The notes beneath the pieces were generated by a model. That model made no database searches, was not told the origin of the DNA, and worked only from the letters and a program-made list of their open reading frames with translations. Both the position numbers and the translations under genes were made by a program. A stretch of 39,688 bases of DNA from Betaproteobacteria bacterium (GTDB lineage Bacteria > Pseudomonadota > Gammaproteobacteria > Burkholderiales > SG8-39), in contig CANKAJ010000033.1 in the NCBI GenBank assembly GCA_947479645.1, positions 1 through 39,688 on the forward strand, in the 5' to 3' direction. Positions 15,657 to 23,894 of this stretch are shown here, piece by piece (position 1 is the first letter of the stretch; the number at the start of each line of letters is the position of its first letter).

Positions 15657-16292
15657 TCAGCGCTTGCGCGCGACAAATCCGATCAGCGCGGAAATGCCGC
15701 TGTGGCGGGTGCCTTCCTTCAGGTCGGCCTCCCATTCGCGCAGCTCGATCGTGTCGAAACCGGAAAACGACGTTGTTAGCAGTTCTGGAGTGTAGTAGTG
15801 CGAAAGATGCGGCGGTCCGCCGGTTTTGTACTCAAGCTGCTTGGGCGTGTAGCCGAGCAGCACGACCAGGCCGCCGGGTTTCAGGCAGTGCACCATGTTG
15901 GCAAACATGCGCGCGCGCATTTGCGGATCGGCGAACTGGTTGAAGATGGTTGCCACGCCATCATAGGCGGCGGCCTGCCAGATGAAGGTATCGCTTGCGC
16001 TGACCGTGTAATTGACCGAGACCGAGGCGGCACTGGCGAGCTTCCTCGCCTTGTTGACACCGACTTCGGAAATGTCGAAGGCATCGACCTGCATGCCCTG
16101 GCGCGCCAGCCAGACGCTGTTGCGCCCTTCGCCATCGGCCACGCACAGCACGCGCTCGCCGGCCTTCCACAGCGAGCTCTTGTCACGCAGATATTGATTG
16201 GGCTCGGTGCCAAACAGATATTCGTCGCCCTGGTAACGCTCGTTCCAGGTGGCGGCGGAGGAGGGATTCGGGATGCTGGTTGTGCTGGACAT
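15657..16292 (-). CDS. class I SAM-dependent methyltransferase
   Basis: Rossmann-fold methyltransferase, 211 aa. Seen: an N-terminal WNERYQGDEYLFGTEPNQYL segment shared with TehB/thiopurine-type methyltransferases, motif I VLCVADGEGRNSVWLA (about 48-63), the acidic end of strand 2 in VDAFDIS, and LKPGGLVVLLGYTPKQLEYK in the motif III region. Substrate unknown; tellurite or small-molecule methylation is possible by family resemblance. ATG 16292 is chosen for GAAGG four nt upstream. It lies 104 nt downstream of the flavoprotein gene on the same strand and may be cotranscribed with it. Confidence 0.85.
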   Translation of the reverse strand: MSSTTSIPNPSSAATWNERYQGDEYLFGTEPNQYLRDKSSLWKAGERVLCVADGEGRNSVWLARQGMQVDAFDISEVGVNKARKLASAASVSVNYTVSASDTFIWQAAAYDGVATIFNQFADPQMRARMFANMVHCLKPGGLVVLLGYTPKQLEYKTGGPPHLSHYYTPELLTTSFSGFDTIELREWEADLKEGTRHSGISALIGFVARKR

Positions 16293-16396
16293 GATGCCTT
16301 CGGATTTGAGAGTGAATAGGGGGTATTTTGCCCGTTTGTGCGCGGAATCGGCTCGCTGATTTCGAGTAGGGTTTGTTGGGTGTCGATATCGCTGGA

Positions 16397-17773
16397 TCAG
16401 TCGCGCAGGCTGCACGCGGTCCGCGCCGCAACCCGGCCGAATATGGCCGCCTTTCCCAGCGATGATCCGCTCATGTAGGCGGCACCGTGCAGACCGCCCA
16501 CCATTTCGCCGGCGGCATACAGCGCCCTGATCGGTTCGCCAAACACATTGAGAACGCGCATGTCCGGGTCCACGCGCACGCCGGCGTAGGTGCCATAGAC
16601 ACAGGCGGTCGATGCATAGCCATAGAAGGGCGCGCGCTGGATCTTGCGCAGCTGACCGAAGGTGTGCACCAGATGCTCGCGGCCGAACTCGGGGTCGCGT
16701 CCCTGGTCGACGTAGCGGTTGTAGTCCGCCACGGTGGCAGCGAGGGTATCGGCTGGCAGGTCGAACAGGCGCGCCAGTTCATCCAGCGACTCCGCGCGAA
16801 CCAGCAACCCCTCTTCGAGGCGGCGCTCAAAGTCGGCGATCTTGTCCTTGTGGTCGCTTTGCTCGTAGATGTTCTGGTCCATGATCTGGTAGGTGCAGGC
16901 ATTGGGTTGCAGCAGGCAGGCGTCGCCCAGCAGCTTGTAGGAAAGCGATTCGTTGACATAGCGCTTGCCGTGTTCGTTCACGGCGATGCCGCCTTTGTAC
17001 ACGCACAGGCAACTGTGCGGATTGCTGGTGTCCACCGGATGCTTGCCGTAGGTACCCTTGATATGCGCCATGTCGCGAAAGTCCGCGCCCAGCTCCCACG
17101 CCATTTTCAGCCCGTCACCGACGTTGCCGGCGCCACCGACAAACACTGCGTTGTCGTACTGTGGAACGAACTTGTGGATCAGTTCCTTGTTGTGGCCGAA
17201 ACCGCCGCAGGCGAGGATGACGCCATTGCTGCAACGGATCGTCGCAGCGGCGTTGTTGTGGCTGAACTGCAATCCTTCCACCCGGCTCGATTCTGCATTG
17301 CGCAGCAGCCGCTGGCCTGCGGCGACGGTGAGGATTCTCACCTTGCCGTTTGCGAGGTTGCGTTTGCCCAGCAGGCGGACCGTATCGGCCGGGTCGGTGG
17401 AATGGCCGCGCGGCACGCTCATGCCGCCGGCGACCTGCAAATCAGGATCGAATTTGACGCCGTGGTGGCACAGCCATTCGTAGGTGGCGAGCTGGTTGTC
17501 GACATAGCTTTGCACGATGGTTTCTTCGTTGTCGAACTTTCCCACTTCGCGCAGATCCTTGAACAGGATCGCATCGGAGTCGACGATGCCTTTGCTGCGC
17601 TGCAGGTCGGTATCGGCAAAAACGAGCAGGCCGCCGCTCATGGCCGACGAACCGCCCAGTTCGGATTGCTTTTCCAGCAGCACGACATCGGCGCCTGCTT
17701 CTGCTGCCGACAATGCAGCGCAACCCCCGGCCATTCCGCCGCCGATGACGATCACATCACACTGCAGATCCAT
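16397..17773 (-). CDS. FAD_binding_2 flavoprotein (fumarate reductase/tricarballylate dehydrogenase-like) 1
   Basis: Soluble flavoprotein dehydrogenase/reductase, 458 aa, with the fold of fumarate reductase flavoprotein subunits. Seen: dinucleotide motif VIGGGMAGGCAA (9-20), the ribose-binding LLEKQSELGGSSAMSGG, a capping domain, GGIAVNEHGKRYVNES and the C-terminal FAD-binding GEMVGGLHGAAYMSGSSLGKA. AAGGGAG precedes the ATG. Relatives include tricarballylate dehydrogenase and 3-ketosteroid dehydrogenases; no residue seen fixes the substrate. It is divergent from the SDR gene across a 134-bp gap. Together with the second flavoprotein at 20439 it suggests paired redox steps on a carboxylated substrate. 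Confidence 0.88.
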   Translation of the reverse strand: MDLQCDVIVIGGGMAGGCAALSAAEAGADVVLLEKQSELGGSSAMSGGLLVFADTDLQRSKGIVDSDAILFKDLREVGKFDNEETIVQSYVDNQLATYEWLCHHGVKFDPDLQVAGGMSVPRGHSTDPADTVRLLGKRNLANGKVRILTVAAGQRLLRNAESSRVEGLQFSHNNAAATIRCSNGVILACGGFGHNKELIHKFVPQYDNAVFVGGAGNVGDGLKMAWELGADFRDMAHIKGTYGKHPVDTSNPHSCLCVYKGGIAVNEHGKRYVNESLSYKLLGDACLLQPNACTYQIMDQNIYEQSDHKDKIADFERRLEEGLLVRAESLDELARLFDLPADTLAATVADYNRYVDQGRDPEFGREHLVHTFGQLRKIQRAPFYGYASTACVYGTYAGVRVDPDMRVLNVFGEPIRALYAAGEMVGGLHGAAYMSGSSLGKAAIFGRVAARTACSLRD

Positions 17774-17831
17774 TCAGTTCACTCCCTTGGCAATCGGGCC
17801 AGCCGAGCAACGGGCTACACTGAACGCGAAG

Positions 17832-17875
17832 CATCCGGTGCGCGGATGAAGGACAATGCAACCGCTGCAAGCGGT
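17832..17875. promoter_or_regulatory. two small palindromes in the flavoprotein-SDR divergent gap
   Basis: CATCCG-GTGCG-CGGATG (17832-17848) and ACCGC-TGCAA-GCGGT (17861-17875) lie side by side in the 134-bp gap between divergent genes. TATTTTATATG just downstream may hold the SDR -10 region. The arrangement fits a shared regulator, but each arm is short. Confidence 0.35.
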
Positions 17876-17907
17876 ATCAATTCACTATTTTATATGCAGG
17901 AGTCGTC

Positions 17908-18666
17908 ATGGATCTTGGTATTGCCGGACGCGTTGCCATTGTCACCGGGGCCACGCGCGGCATCGGCAAGGCGGCAGCCGGCCTGTTGTCCGCAGAGGGT
18001 GTGCGTCTGGCCATGTTCGCGCGCACGGCGGAATCACTGGAGAAGGCGGCCGCAGAAATTCGCGGTCGCACCGGCAACGACGTCATCGCCATCGCCGGCG
18101 ATATGTGCAAGCCCGAGGACGTCGCGCGCATGGTGGATACTGTCCGGCGGCGCTTCGGCGCGCCGGAAATCCTGATCCTGGTCACCGGGCGTCCGCCGCG
18201 TCCGCGCGAAGTGCTGCAGGAAAATGAACGCGCGCGCTGGAACGAGGCGTTCGAGACGACGCTGATGGCACCGGTGAATGTGCTCGCCGCCGTGGCGCCA
18301 TTGATGGTGGAAAAAAAGTGGGGACGCATCATCTCGATCAACACGGCCTCGGTCAAGCAGCCCATGCCGCGGCACGGACTATCCACCATCTTTCGCACCG
18401 GCCTGGCCGGATACCTCAAGCACCTCGCCAACGAAAACGCGCGCCATGGCGTCACCGTCAATGCCGTGTGTCCGGCCTCGATCGGCACCGAAACCTTCAT
18501 GACGCGATCGGATGCGAACGAGCGTGCCAGGACCCTGCCCATGGGGCGTCTGGGCAAACCCGAAGAGTGCGCCGCCGCCGCGGTGTTTCTGGCCTCGGAA
18601 AACGCCGGCTATATCACCGGCACGACATTGCAGGTGGATGGCGGCATGACGATGTCGCTGACGTAG
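17908..18666 (+). CDS. SDR family protein with atypical active site
   Basis: Short-chain dehydrogenase/reductase fold, 252 aa. Seen: cofactor motif TGATRGIG (13-20), structural LVTGRPPRPR where classical members have NNAG, catalytic Ser148 in INTAS, and the C-terminal GTTLQVDGG. The classical YxxxK is absent: the aligned segment LSTIFRTG has Ser159 and Arg163. A known SDR clade carries LSNxxRxG here, so this is a subfamily trait rather than decay. Whether it is a conventional oxidoreductase is uncertain. GGAG lies 5 nt before the ATG. It converges with the MmgE/PrpD gene with only 21 bp between stops. Confidence 0.87.
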   Translation: MDLGIAGRVAIVTGATRGIGKAAAGLLSAEGVRLAMFARTAESLEKAAAEIRGRTGNDVIAIAGDMCKPEDVARMVDTVRRRFGAPEILILVTGRPPRPREVLQENERARWNEAFETTLMAPVNVLAAVAPLMVEKKWGRIISINTASVKQPMPRHGLSTIFRTGLAGYLKHLANENARHGVTVNAVCPASIGTETFMTRSDANERARTLPMGRLGKPEECAAAAVFLASENAGYITGTTLQVDGGMTMSLT

Positions 18667-18687
18667 CCAGAACAGCCAGACCTGGCC

Positions 18688-20055
18688 TCAGGTGTTGTCG
18701 AACGATCCCAGGATCCAGCCGCAGTCCGGCTCGTGCTCCAGTCGCGCCATGCGACTGACATAGGTGTCCTGGCGCGCGGCGGACATCAGCGGCCCGGCCA
18801 GGCGGCGGAACTTGTCGGTCACTTCGTCGGCGCTCATCGGATTCCATTCCGAGCCGCGCGGCGCATCGTTGTCACGCACCTGCGCGCATTGCCCGTGTGC
18901 ATCGAACACTTCGACGCGGCTGAAGCGGTAATGACCGAATTTCGGGTCGACCACGACGTCGAACTTGCGGCGCATGGCTTCCAGTTCCGGTCGCGCGGCA
19001 TGCCGGCGGCAATCGAGGCTGTGGCCGGGAACGATGACATCGGAATCGAGCGCGGCCAGCGCCAGGCAGTACTGCAGATTGAAGCGTGCTTCGTTGCCGG
19101 TGTCTGGCGGGGCTGGCTTGGAAACGGCCGGCTCGATGTAGGCCGGAATGCTCACGCGGATGCGGCTGGCATCGGCGAGCTTCACGCCTTCGCGGCGCAG
19201 CGCAGCCACCGAGTCGATCGCCGAATGCATGTAGCCGCAGCAGGCGTGCAACTTGCGCCGCGGCTGCGCCAGGCGCCAGTGGGAAAAATCCAGCGCCACA
19301 TCCCAGTCGATGTCACGCGCCACCGTGGCGTAATAGCCCATGGGGCTCTCCAGCAGGCGCGGTGCGCCGGTCATGCCGGCCCTGGCATACATTGCCGCCA
19401 GCAGGCCGACCGAGCCTGGCCACGAGCCGAACAGCAGCGGTTTCACTTCGCTGCCGTCGCCGAAGATGACCTCGGCCGGGCACCAGCCGGCCAGTGCGCC
19501 GGCGATGGCCATGGCGTGCGCGGTCTTGTCGGTATCGAGGTCCAGCAGGCGTGACGCGGCCGCTGCGGCGCCGATGGTGTTGGGTATGCCGACCTGCGCC
19601 ATGCCGGTTTCGGTAAAGGGCTTCTGATGCGCGTAGAAACCGCCGTGCACGCGGCAGACGATTTCAATGCCGGTGACCGCGGCCTCCAGCAAGCGTTCGC
19701 CGCTCAAGCCCAGTTCCTCGGCCAGCGCCAGTGCCGGCGTGATGGTACCGATGCTGGCGTGTCCGCCGATCAGGTCATTCAGCTCGAACACGTCGCCCAT
19801 GTAGGCATTGACGCGGGCCGCCGCTTGCGCGGAGAGTTTTCTGCTGGATCCGAGCACCGAGCTGACACCGGCGTTGCCCATGGACACCTCCATGTCGAGC
19901 AGGCGCAATGATTCTTCCAGTCGGGCGCCCGAGGCAATGCAGCCGGCCGTATCCAGCACATTCAGGCGCGCCTGTTCGCGCACGGCCTCCGGCAGATTGG
20001 CCCAGCGGATACTGGTGGCGAATTCAGCCAGGGAATTTAAAAGCGGTTTTGGCAT
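18688..20055 (-). CDS. MmgE/PrpD family protein
   Basis: Member of the 2-methylcitrate dehydratase/cis-aconitate decarboxylase fold family, 455 aa, the full family length. Seen: N-terminal helical domain with VLDTAGCIASGA; AYMGDVFELNDLIGGHASIG in the active-site region, where the D/H-rich block is typical; KPFTETGMAQVGIPNTIGAA; and the second-domain HACCGYMHSAIDSV. Without prpB/prpC neighbours it is unlikely to be true PrpD. In betaproteobacteria such genes often sit beside TctC proteins and probably dehydrate or decarboxylate a related polycarboxylate (inference). The upstream region carries a dispersed repeat 41-95 bp before the start. Confidence 0.88.
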   Translation of the reverse strand: MPKPLLNSLAEFATSIRWANLPEAVREQARLNVLDTAGCIASGARLEESLRLLDMEVSMGNAGVSSVLGSSRKLSAQAAARVNAYMGDVFELNDLIGGHASIGTITPALALAEELGLSGERLLEAAVTGIEIVCRVHGGFYAHQKPFTETGMAQVGIPNTIGAAAAASRLLDLDTDKTAHAMAIAGALAGWCPAEVIFGDGSEVKPLLFGSWPGSVGLLAAMYARAGMTGAPRLLESPMGYYATVARDIDWDVALDFSHWRLAQPRRKLHACCGYMHSAIDSVAALRREGVKLADASRIRVSIPAYIEPAVSKPAPPDTGNEARFNLQYCLALAALDSDVIVPGHSLDCRRHAARPELEAMRRKFDVVVDPKFGHYRFSRVEVFDAHGQCAQVRDNDAPRGSEWNPMSADEVTDKFRRLAGPLMSAARQDTYVSRMARLEHEPDCGWILGSFDNT

Positions 20056-20095
20056 GTTGAGTGTCCAGGCACGGCAATCAGATGAGGGTTGGAGC

Positions 20096-20150
20096 GTGTT
20101 GACATTCGCAGACCTGTCATTCCGAGGAGCGCAGCGACGAGGAATCCGCT
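20096..20150. repeat. 55-bp dispersed repeat, copy A
   Basis: This 55-bp stretch aligns without gaps to 36941-36995 with 8 mismatches (47/55 identical by eye). Shared core: GTGTTGA, ATTCGCA, TGTCATTC and GAGGAGCG. Both copies lie just upstream of minus-strand genes, 41 and 35 bp from the start codon. Copy A is followed by a run of eight T. The intergenic block 20056-20438 holds no gene; its content is this repeat and the two hairpins listed next. Confidence 0.75.
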
Positions 20151-20208
20151 TTTTTTTGGTTGTTGCTTTCGAGACGGAATCAAATTGAAACTTGAGGTTT
20201 TAACCAGA

Positions 20209-20259
20209 GGTCCTGTTTTGTGTGCGGATAGTCTCATCATCCGCACACAAAACAGGACC
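20209..20259. repeat. long perfect hairpin 1 (21-bp arms)
   Basis: Arms 20209-20229 and 20239-20259 are perfectly complementary, with a 9-nt loop AGTCTCATC. The apex reads CGGATA...CATCATCCG. It lies in the noncoding block between the second flavoprotein stop and the MmgE/PrpD start. Far longer than a terminator needs and with no T tract on either side. Confidence 0.85.
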
Positions 20260-20321
20260 CACAAAAATGGATTCCTTGTCCGCGAGAGGCTTGTGTGAAG
20301 GGCCTCGCGCGCTTCGCTTGA

Positions 20322-20374
20322 GACCTCGGGATTTGGGTACGGATAAACATCATCCGTACCCAAATCCCGAGGTC
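20322..20374. repeat. long perfect hairpin 2 (23-bp arms)
   Basis: Arms 20322-20344 and 20352-20374 are perfectly complementary around a 7-nt loop AAACATC. The apex CGGATA...CATCATCCG repeats that of hairpin 1, while the arm sequences differ entirely, so the stem is kept by compensating changes or the two belong to one element family. A shorter imperfect stem (CGCGAG 20281-20286 with CTCGCG about 20304-20309) lies between them. Confidence 0.85.
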
Positions 20375-20438
20375 TGGAAATGCTTTCGCATGTGTTTCGG
20401 AGCGGTTCAAGTGAAAGCAGGCAGCTCTTCAATTACCG

Positions 20439-21857
20439 TCATGCCTGTGCTGCGCCGAGCACGCCCAGAATTTCTTCGCCCGCGCGCAGGCCGGTGACGC
20501 TGGATTTCACCAGGCCGCCGACGTAGCCCTTGACGTCGCCGCCTTCGAGTCCGCCGGTGGCGCAACCCACCGCGAGCAATCCGGGCAGCGGATTGCCGTC
20601 CTTGCCGAGCACGCGGCAATGATCATCGATGCTGATGCCGCCCATGGTGTAGGTGATGCCGGCGCAGGCCGGGAATGCGTAGAAGGGTGCTTGTGCAATG
20701 GGGTAGGCGTCGAACTTGTGTGTCGAGCGCGCCGGCGTGAGGCTGCCCAGCGACTTGGCCGCCACCGCCTGATTGTAGCGATCAACTTCGGCGACCAGCG
20801 CATCGGCGGCAATGCCCGCTTTCTGGGCCAGTTCGGCGAGCGAGTCGGCCCTGTGCAGGGTGCCGCCCCAGTCGGGCAGGCGCGGATTGGGCGCGATGAA
20901 GTTGTAGGTGCCGCGCTCGTCCCAGATGCGCTGGTCGGCGATGACAAAGGTATTCAGCGGATCGGCCAGGCCGGCGATGGCATTGGCCATGTGCACGCCG
21001 CCCTTGCCCTCGTCGTCAAAGCGCCGGCCATCGCTTTGCACGGCCATGCCGGCGGCCACCACGAAATCGAGCCACGCGTACGGCCACAATTTGTCATTGG
21101 TAAAGGCGTCCCGGGACAGCACGTGGCCATAGAAGCCACGCAGGTCGGTGACGGCGGCGCCGGCGGCGACTGCCATCTGCATGCCGTCACCGTAACCGGT
21201 GCGGGCGTTGCGCTGGAACACGCGCTCGGCTGCGGCGGTGATCGGGCCATTGATCAGGTCTTGATTGGCCTGGAAGCCGCCATCGGCGATGACGGTATGC
21301 GTGGCGAGAACTTCAAAGGGCTTGCCGTCCGCCGCTTCACCTGAAAATCCGCTCACAGTCCCATTGTTGCTGATCAGCCTGAGCGCGCGATGTCCCCGGT
21401 TCAGGCTGCCGCCCAGTTCCTTCAGCTTGCCCTCGAAGGTGCGCAGCATCACATCGCCGCCGCGCCCTTCCCACTGGCGGATCTGCGGCGTCAGCGTCGG
21501 GGGCGACAGCACGAAGGATTGATAGTCATACGGTCCGCGAATGAAACGGATGCCGGTCTGCTGCATCCAGCGCACCACGCGGATGCCGTCGCTGGCGATG
21601 GCGCGGGCGAGGTCGGGCCGGGCGTTGCCACCCGTGACCGTCATGATCACGTCGACCAGTTTGTCCGGATCGCTCTGGATGTCGGTCTGGGCGCAATGCC
21701 AGATGCCGCCGGTGAGGCGCGAGTTGCAGATGTAGCGCTCATCAGCGGTGCGTTCGAAGACGAGGACCTTCCTGCCGCCTTGCGCTGAACGAATGGCGGC
21801 GATCATGCCGGAGATGCCCGCGCCGATTACGGCAACATCACATGTGTATTGTGTCAT
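20439..21857 (-). CDS. FAD_binding_2 flavoprotein (fumarate reductase-like) 2
   Basis: Soluble FAD-dependent oxidoreductase, 472 aa, of the same superfamily as the 16397-17773 protein but only distantly similar. Seen: VIGAGISGMIAAIRSA (10-25), VFERTADERYICNSRLTGG, the capping region with QWEGRGGDVML, GMAVQSDGRRFDDEG and the C-terminal block TMGGISIDDHCRVL followed by GLLAVGCATGGLEGGDVKGY. Catalytic arginines cannot be assigned with certainty. No strong Shine-Dalgarno is visible (AAGACCCTG before the ATG). It is divergent from the large plus-strand catabolic run, separated by 311 bp, and may act on the same substrate. Confidence 0.86.
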   Translation of the reverse strand: MTQYTCDVAVIGAGISGMIAAIRSAQGGRKVLVFERTADERYICNSRLTGGIWHCAQTDIQSDPDKLVDVIMTVTGGNARPDLARAIASDGIRVVRWMQQTGIRFIRGPYDYQSFVLSPPTLTPQIRQWEGRGGDVMLRTFEGKLKELGGSLNRGHRALRLISNNGTVSGFSGEAADGKPFEVLATHTVIADGGFQANQDLINGPITAAAERVFQRNARTGYGDGMQMAVAAGAAVTDLRGFYGHVLSRDAFTNDKLWPYAWLDFVVAAGMAVQSDGRRFDDEGKGGVHMANAIAGLADPLNTFVIADQRIWDERGTYNFIAPNPRLPDWGGTLHRADSLAELAQKAGIAADALVAEVDRYNQAVAAKSLGSLTPARSTHKFDAYPIAQAPFYAFPACAGITYTMGGISIDDHCRVLGKDGNPLPGLLAVGCATGGLEGGDVKGYVGGLVKSSVTGLRAGEEILGVLGAAQA

Positions 21858-22020
21858 CAGGGTCTTGGATCAATTGAAAGGGAGGGGGGCGCAGCAGCCG
21901 ATGCCGTGCGCCTGGCGAGGCCAAAGAATGTCGCACGCCGCCGTGATTGTCAAACCGAGCTGTCTGGTGCAAAGCAGAGGTCAGCGCAATGGGCGCAATG
22001 GTTGGAATGGGTGGATTCGG

Positions 22021-22049
22021 TTGACCCTGCGGCGGTCAGACGCTACATT
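22021..22049 (+). promoter_or_regulatory. promoter of the TctC/catabolic gene run
   Basis: TTGACC (22021-22026), exactly 17 bp, TACATT (22044-22049). It lies in the 311-bp divergent gap 21858-22168 and would give a leader of about 110 nt to the ATG at 22169. The leader contains a direct repeat (CCGGATTCAAA near 22132 and 22138) and a strong GGAGGAGG ribosome site. Nothing else stands out in the gap. Confidence 0.65.
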
Positions 22050-22168
22050 GCGACACCCTGATATTGGCGCTGGTGCGGTGGCCCTGCGGGTGGTATTGCC
22101 GCAACGAACGGCAGCACGAACGCCCGGATTCAAACATCCGGATTCAAAAAATGCGAGGAGGAGGTTGA

Positions 22169-23218
22169 ATGACACACCGATTGCGATTGTTTTCAGCGGG
22201 ACGAAAGCGCGCTCGCTTGCTGCGAGCGACCGGAGTTGTAGGAATCGCAAGAGTCGCAAGAATCGCGATTTGTGCAGGCCTGCTGGGGATTTCTGCTGGC
22301 GAGGTTGCAGCGCAGGCTCAGGCACAGACCTTCCCGTCACGCCAGGTGCGGATTCTTGTTCCCAATGCGCCGGGTTCGCCGTCGGACATTGTCGATCGCC
22401 TGCTCGCGGTCAAGCTCACTGAATACTGGAACCAGCCCGTACTCATCGATAACCGCTTGGGCGCCACCGGCCTGATTGCCGCCGAGGCGGTGGCCAAGGC
22501 GCCCCCCGATGGTCACACCCTGTTCGCGGTGTCGCTGACGCAACTGATTGCCACGCTGACGTTTCAGCGCTTCCAGCTGGCCACCGAGTTTGCGCCGGTG
22601 GCCATGGTAGGCACCACGCCATTTGCGATTGCAGTCAGCGCAGCGCTGCCGGTGAAGAATATTGCCGAGTGGATCGCCTATGTGAAAGCCAGGCCGGGAC
22701 AACTTATGTACGGGTCCTCGGGACAATGGGGATCGCTGCATCTGTGCATGGAAGTGTTCAACGAAATGGCCGGCCTGAAAATGACGCACGTGCCGCATCC
22801 GGGAACGCCGGCAGTCACCAATGCCGTCATCGGCGATCAAATCGCGGTGTTCTGCCCGGCGGCGCCGTCAGTCAATACCCTGGCTCAAAGCGGCAAGTTG
22901 CGTGCGCTGGGGGTGACTTATCAGAAACCGACACGCCTGCTGCCCGGTGTGCCGCCGATATCCGACACGCTGCCCGGCTTTGAGTTGCTGGGCTGGTACG
23001 GCATGCAAACGACGCTGCGCACGCCGCCGGAGATCGTTTCACGCATCAGTCTCGACCTCGCCAGGGCGCTCAAGCTTCCGGAGATTCAGGAGAAGATGAT
23101 TGCGACCGGCGTCGATGCCGTGGGCTCCACGCCAGCGGAGTTCACCAGCTTCATCAACAAGGAATCCGATCGCTGGGGCAAGGTGCTGCGCGATCGCAAT
23201 GCCAAGCCTGAGCAATAA
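22169..23218 (+). CDS. TctC/Bug-family substrate-binding protein 2
   Basis: Periplasmic receptor, 349 aa. Seen: an unusually long, Arg-rich n-region before the signal core (about 30-48, ending AAQAQAQ), then FPSRQVRILVPNAPGSPSD, VLIDNRLGATGLIAAEAVAK, PPDGHTLF and YGSSGQWGSL. The first glycine loop reads NAPGSPSD instead of the common PPGGxxD, and HVPYKG is replaced by HVPHPG, so ligand contacts probably differ from the other copies. GGAGGAGG lies 4 nt before the ATG. It is the first gene of a co-directional run reaching 30821 and is followed after 26 nt by the decarboxylase-like gene. The n-region DNA carries short AATCGCAAGAGTCGC-type tandem repeats. Confidence 0.9.
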   Translation: MTHRLRLFSAGRKRARLLRATGVVGIARVARIAICAGLLGISAGEVAAQAQAQTFPSRQVRILVPNAPGSPSDIVDRLLAVKLTEYWNQPVLIDNRLGATGLIAAEAVAKAPPDGHTLFAVSLTQLIATLTFQRFQLATEFAPVAMVGTTPFAIAVSAALPVKNIAEWIAYVKARPGQLMYGSSGQWGSLHLCMEVFNEMAGLKMTHVPHPGTPAVTNAVIGDQIAVFCPAAPSVNTLAQSGKLRALGVTYQKPTRLLPGVPPISDTLPGFELLGWYGMQTTLRTPPEIVSRISLDLARALKLPEIQEKMIATGVDAVGSTPAEFTSFINKESDRWGKVLRDRNAKPEQ

Positions 23219-23244
23219 CTGTTCATTTTTCCGAAGGAACCAAA

Positions 23245-23790
23245 ATGTCGCGACTGCCCCTTCCCGCTGACTCCCCCGAATTCTCCGACGAGACGCGCGC
23301 CGCGGTGCGGCACCTGAACGCCACGCGCGGCAAGGTGCCGGCACCCAGCGGCTTTCTCACCTATGCGGGCAAGGCGGGCGCCTTGATGTCGGATCTGGTG
23401 GAACATCTGCGCTATCACACCACGCTCAACGATGCCGAAACGGAACTGGCGATCTGCCTGGCGGCGCGCTCGGCCAACAGCGACTACATCTGGAACTCGC
23501 ATGCGAAGCTCGCGCTCAAGGCCGGCGTGACCGAGGCAACCCTCGGCATCGTGGACAAGCGCGCGCCGCTTGATGGACTGTCCGCCGACGAGGCGCTGAT
23601 CATCCGCTTCGGGCGTGAATTGCTCGACAGCCAGAACCTGTCCGATGCCACCTTCGAGGCGGTGCGTCGCCGTTACGGCGAGAAGGGCCTCATGGAGTTG
23701 ACCGCCACCATGGGTGCCTACCTGATGAATGCAGCCGTGCTGCGCACCGTCGGGCATGAGTCGCCCGGGCGCCTGCTGAGCAAGTCCTGA
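23245..23790 (+). CDS. carboxymuconolactone decarboxylase family protein
   Basis: AhpD/CMD-fold alpha-helical protein, 181 aa. Seen: the CMD core AELAICLAARSANSDYIWNSH in slightly altered form (residues about 69-92), then AKLALKAGVTEA, and a second helical repeat DEALIIRFGRELLDSQNLSD. There is no CxxC, so it belongs to the decarboxylase-like rather than the peroxidase-like branch. GAAGGAA precedes the ATG. Lying between two TctC genes and before a flavin monooxygenase, it may act in ring-derived acid breakdown; the substrate is unknown. Confidence 0.85.
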   Translation: MSRLPLPADSPEFSDETRAAVRHLNATRGKVPAPSGFLTYAGKAGALMSDLVEHLRYHTTLNDAETELAICLAARSANSDYIWNSHAKLALKAGVTEATLGIVDKRAPLDGLSADEALIIRFGRELLDSQNLSDATFEAVRRRYGEKGLMELTATMGAYLMNAAVLRTVGHESPGRLLSKS

Positions 23791-23894
23791 GCGGGGCCTG
23801 AACGAATGCCGGTGCGATCCGGCGTCAAGGTTCAATGGCGCCCGGCATACGATCCTGAAATGGCGGTTCTGAAATCGGAAAGGAAGGTGCATCG

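Noticed and set aside
16487-18175. Long plus-strand open frame (562 codons) opposite the flavoprotein gene
   Set aside because: Mirror of a GC-rich coding sequence: His/Gly/Ala/Val-rich composition, no domain, and it crosses two recognised genes. The same applies to open frames opposite 8740-11003, 10831-12012 and 25252-26706.
18688-20055. True 2-methylcitrate dehydratase (prpD) of propionate catabolism
   Set aside because: No prpB, prpC or acnD-like neighbours; the family is functionally broad.
20209-20374. CRISPR array or tandem terminators
   Set aside because: Only two units with different stems, no spacer regularity and no T tracts.
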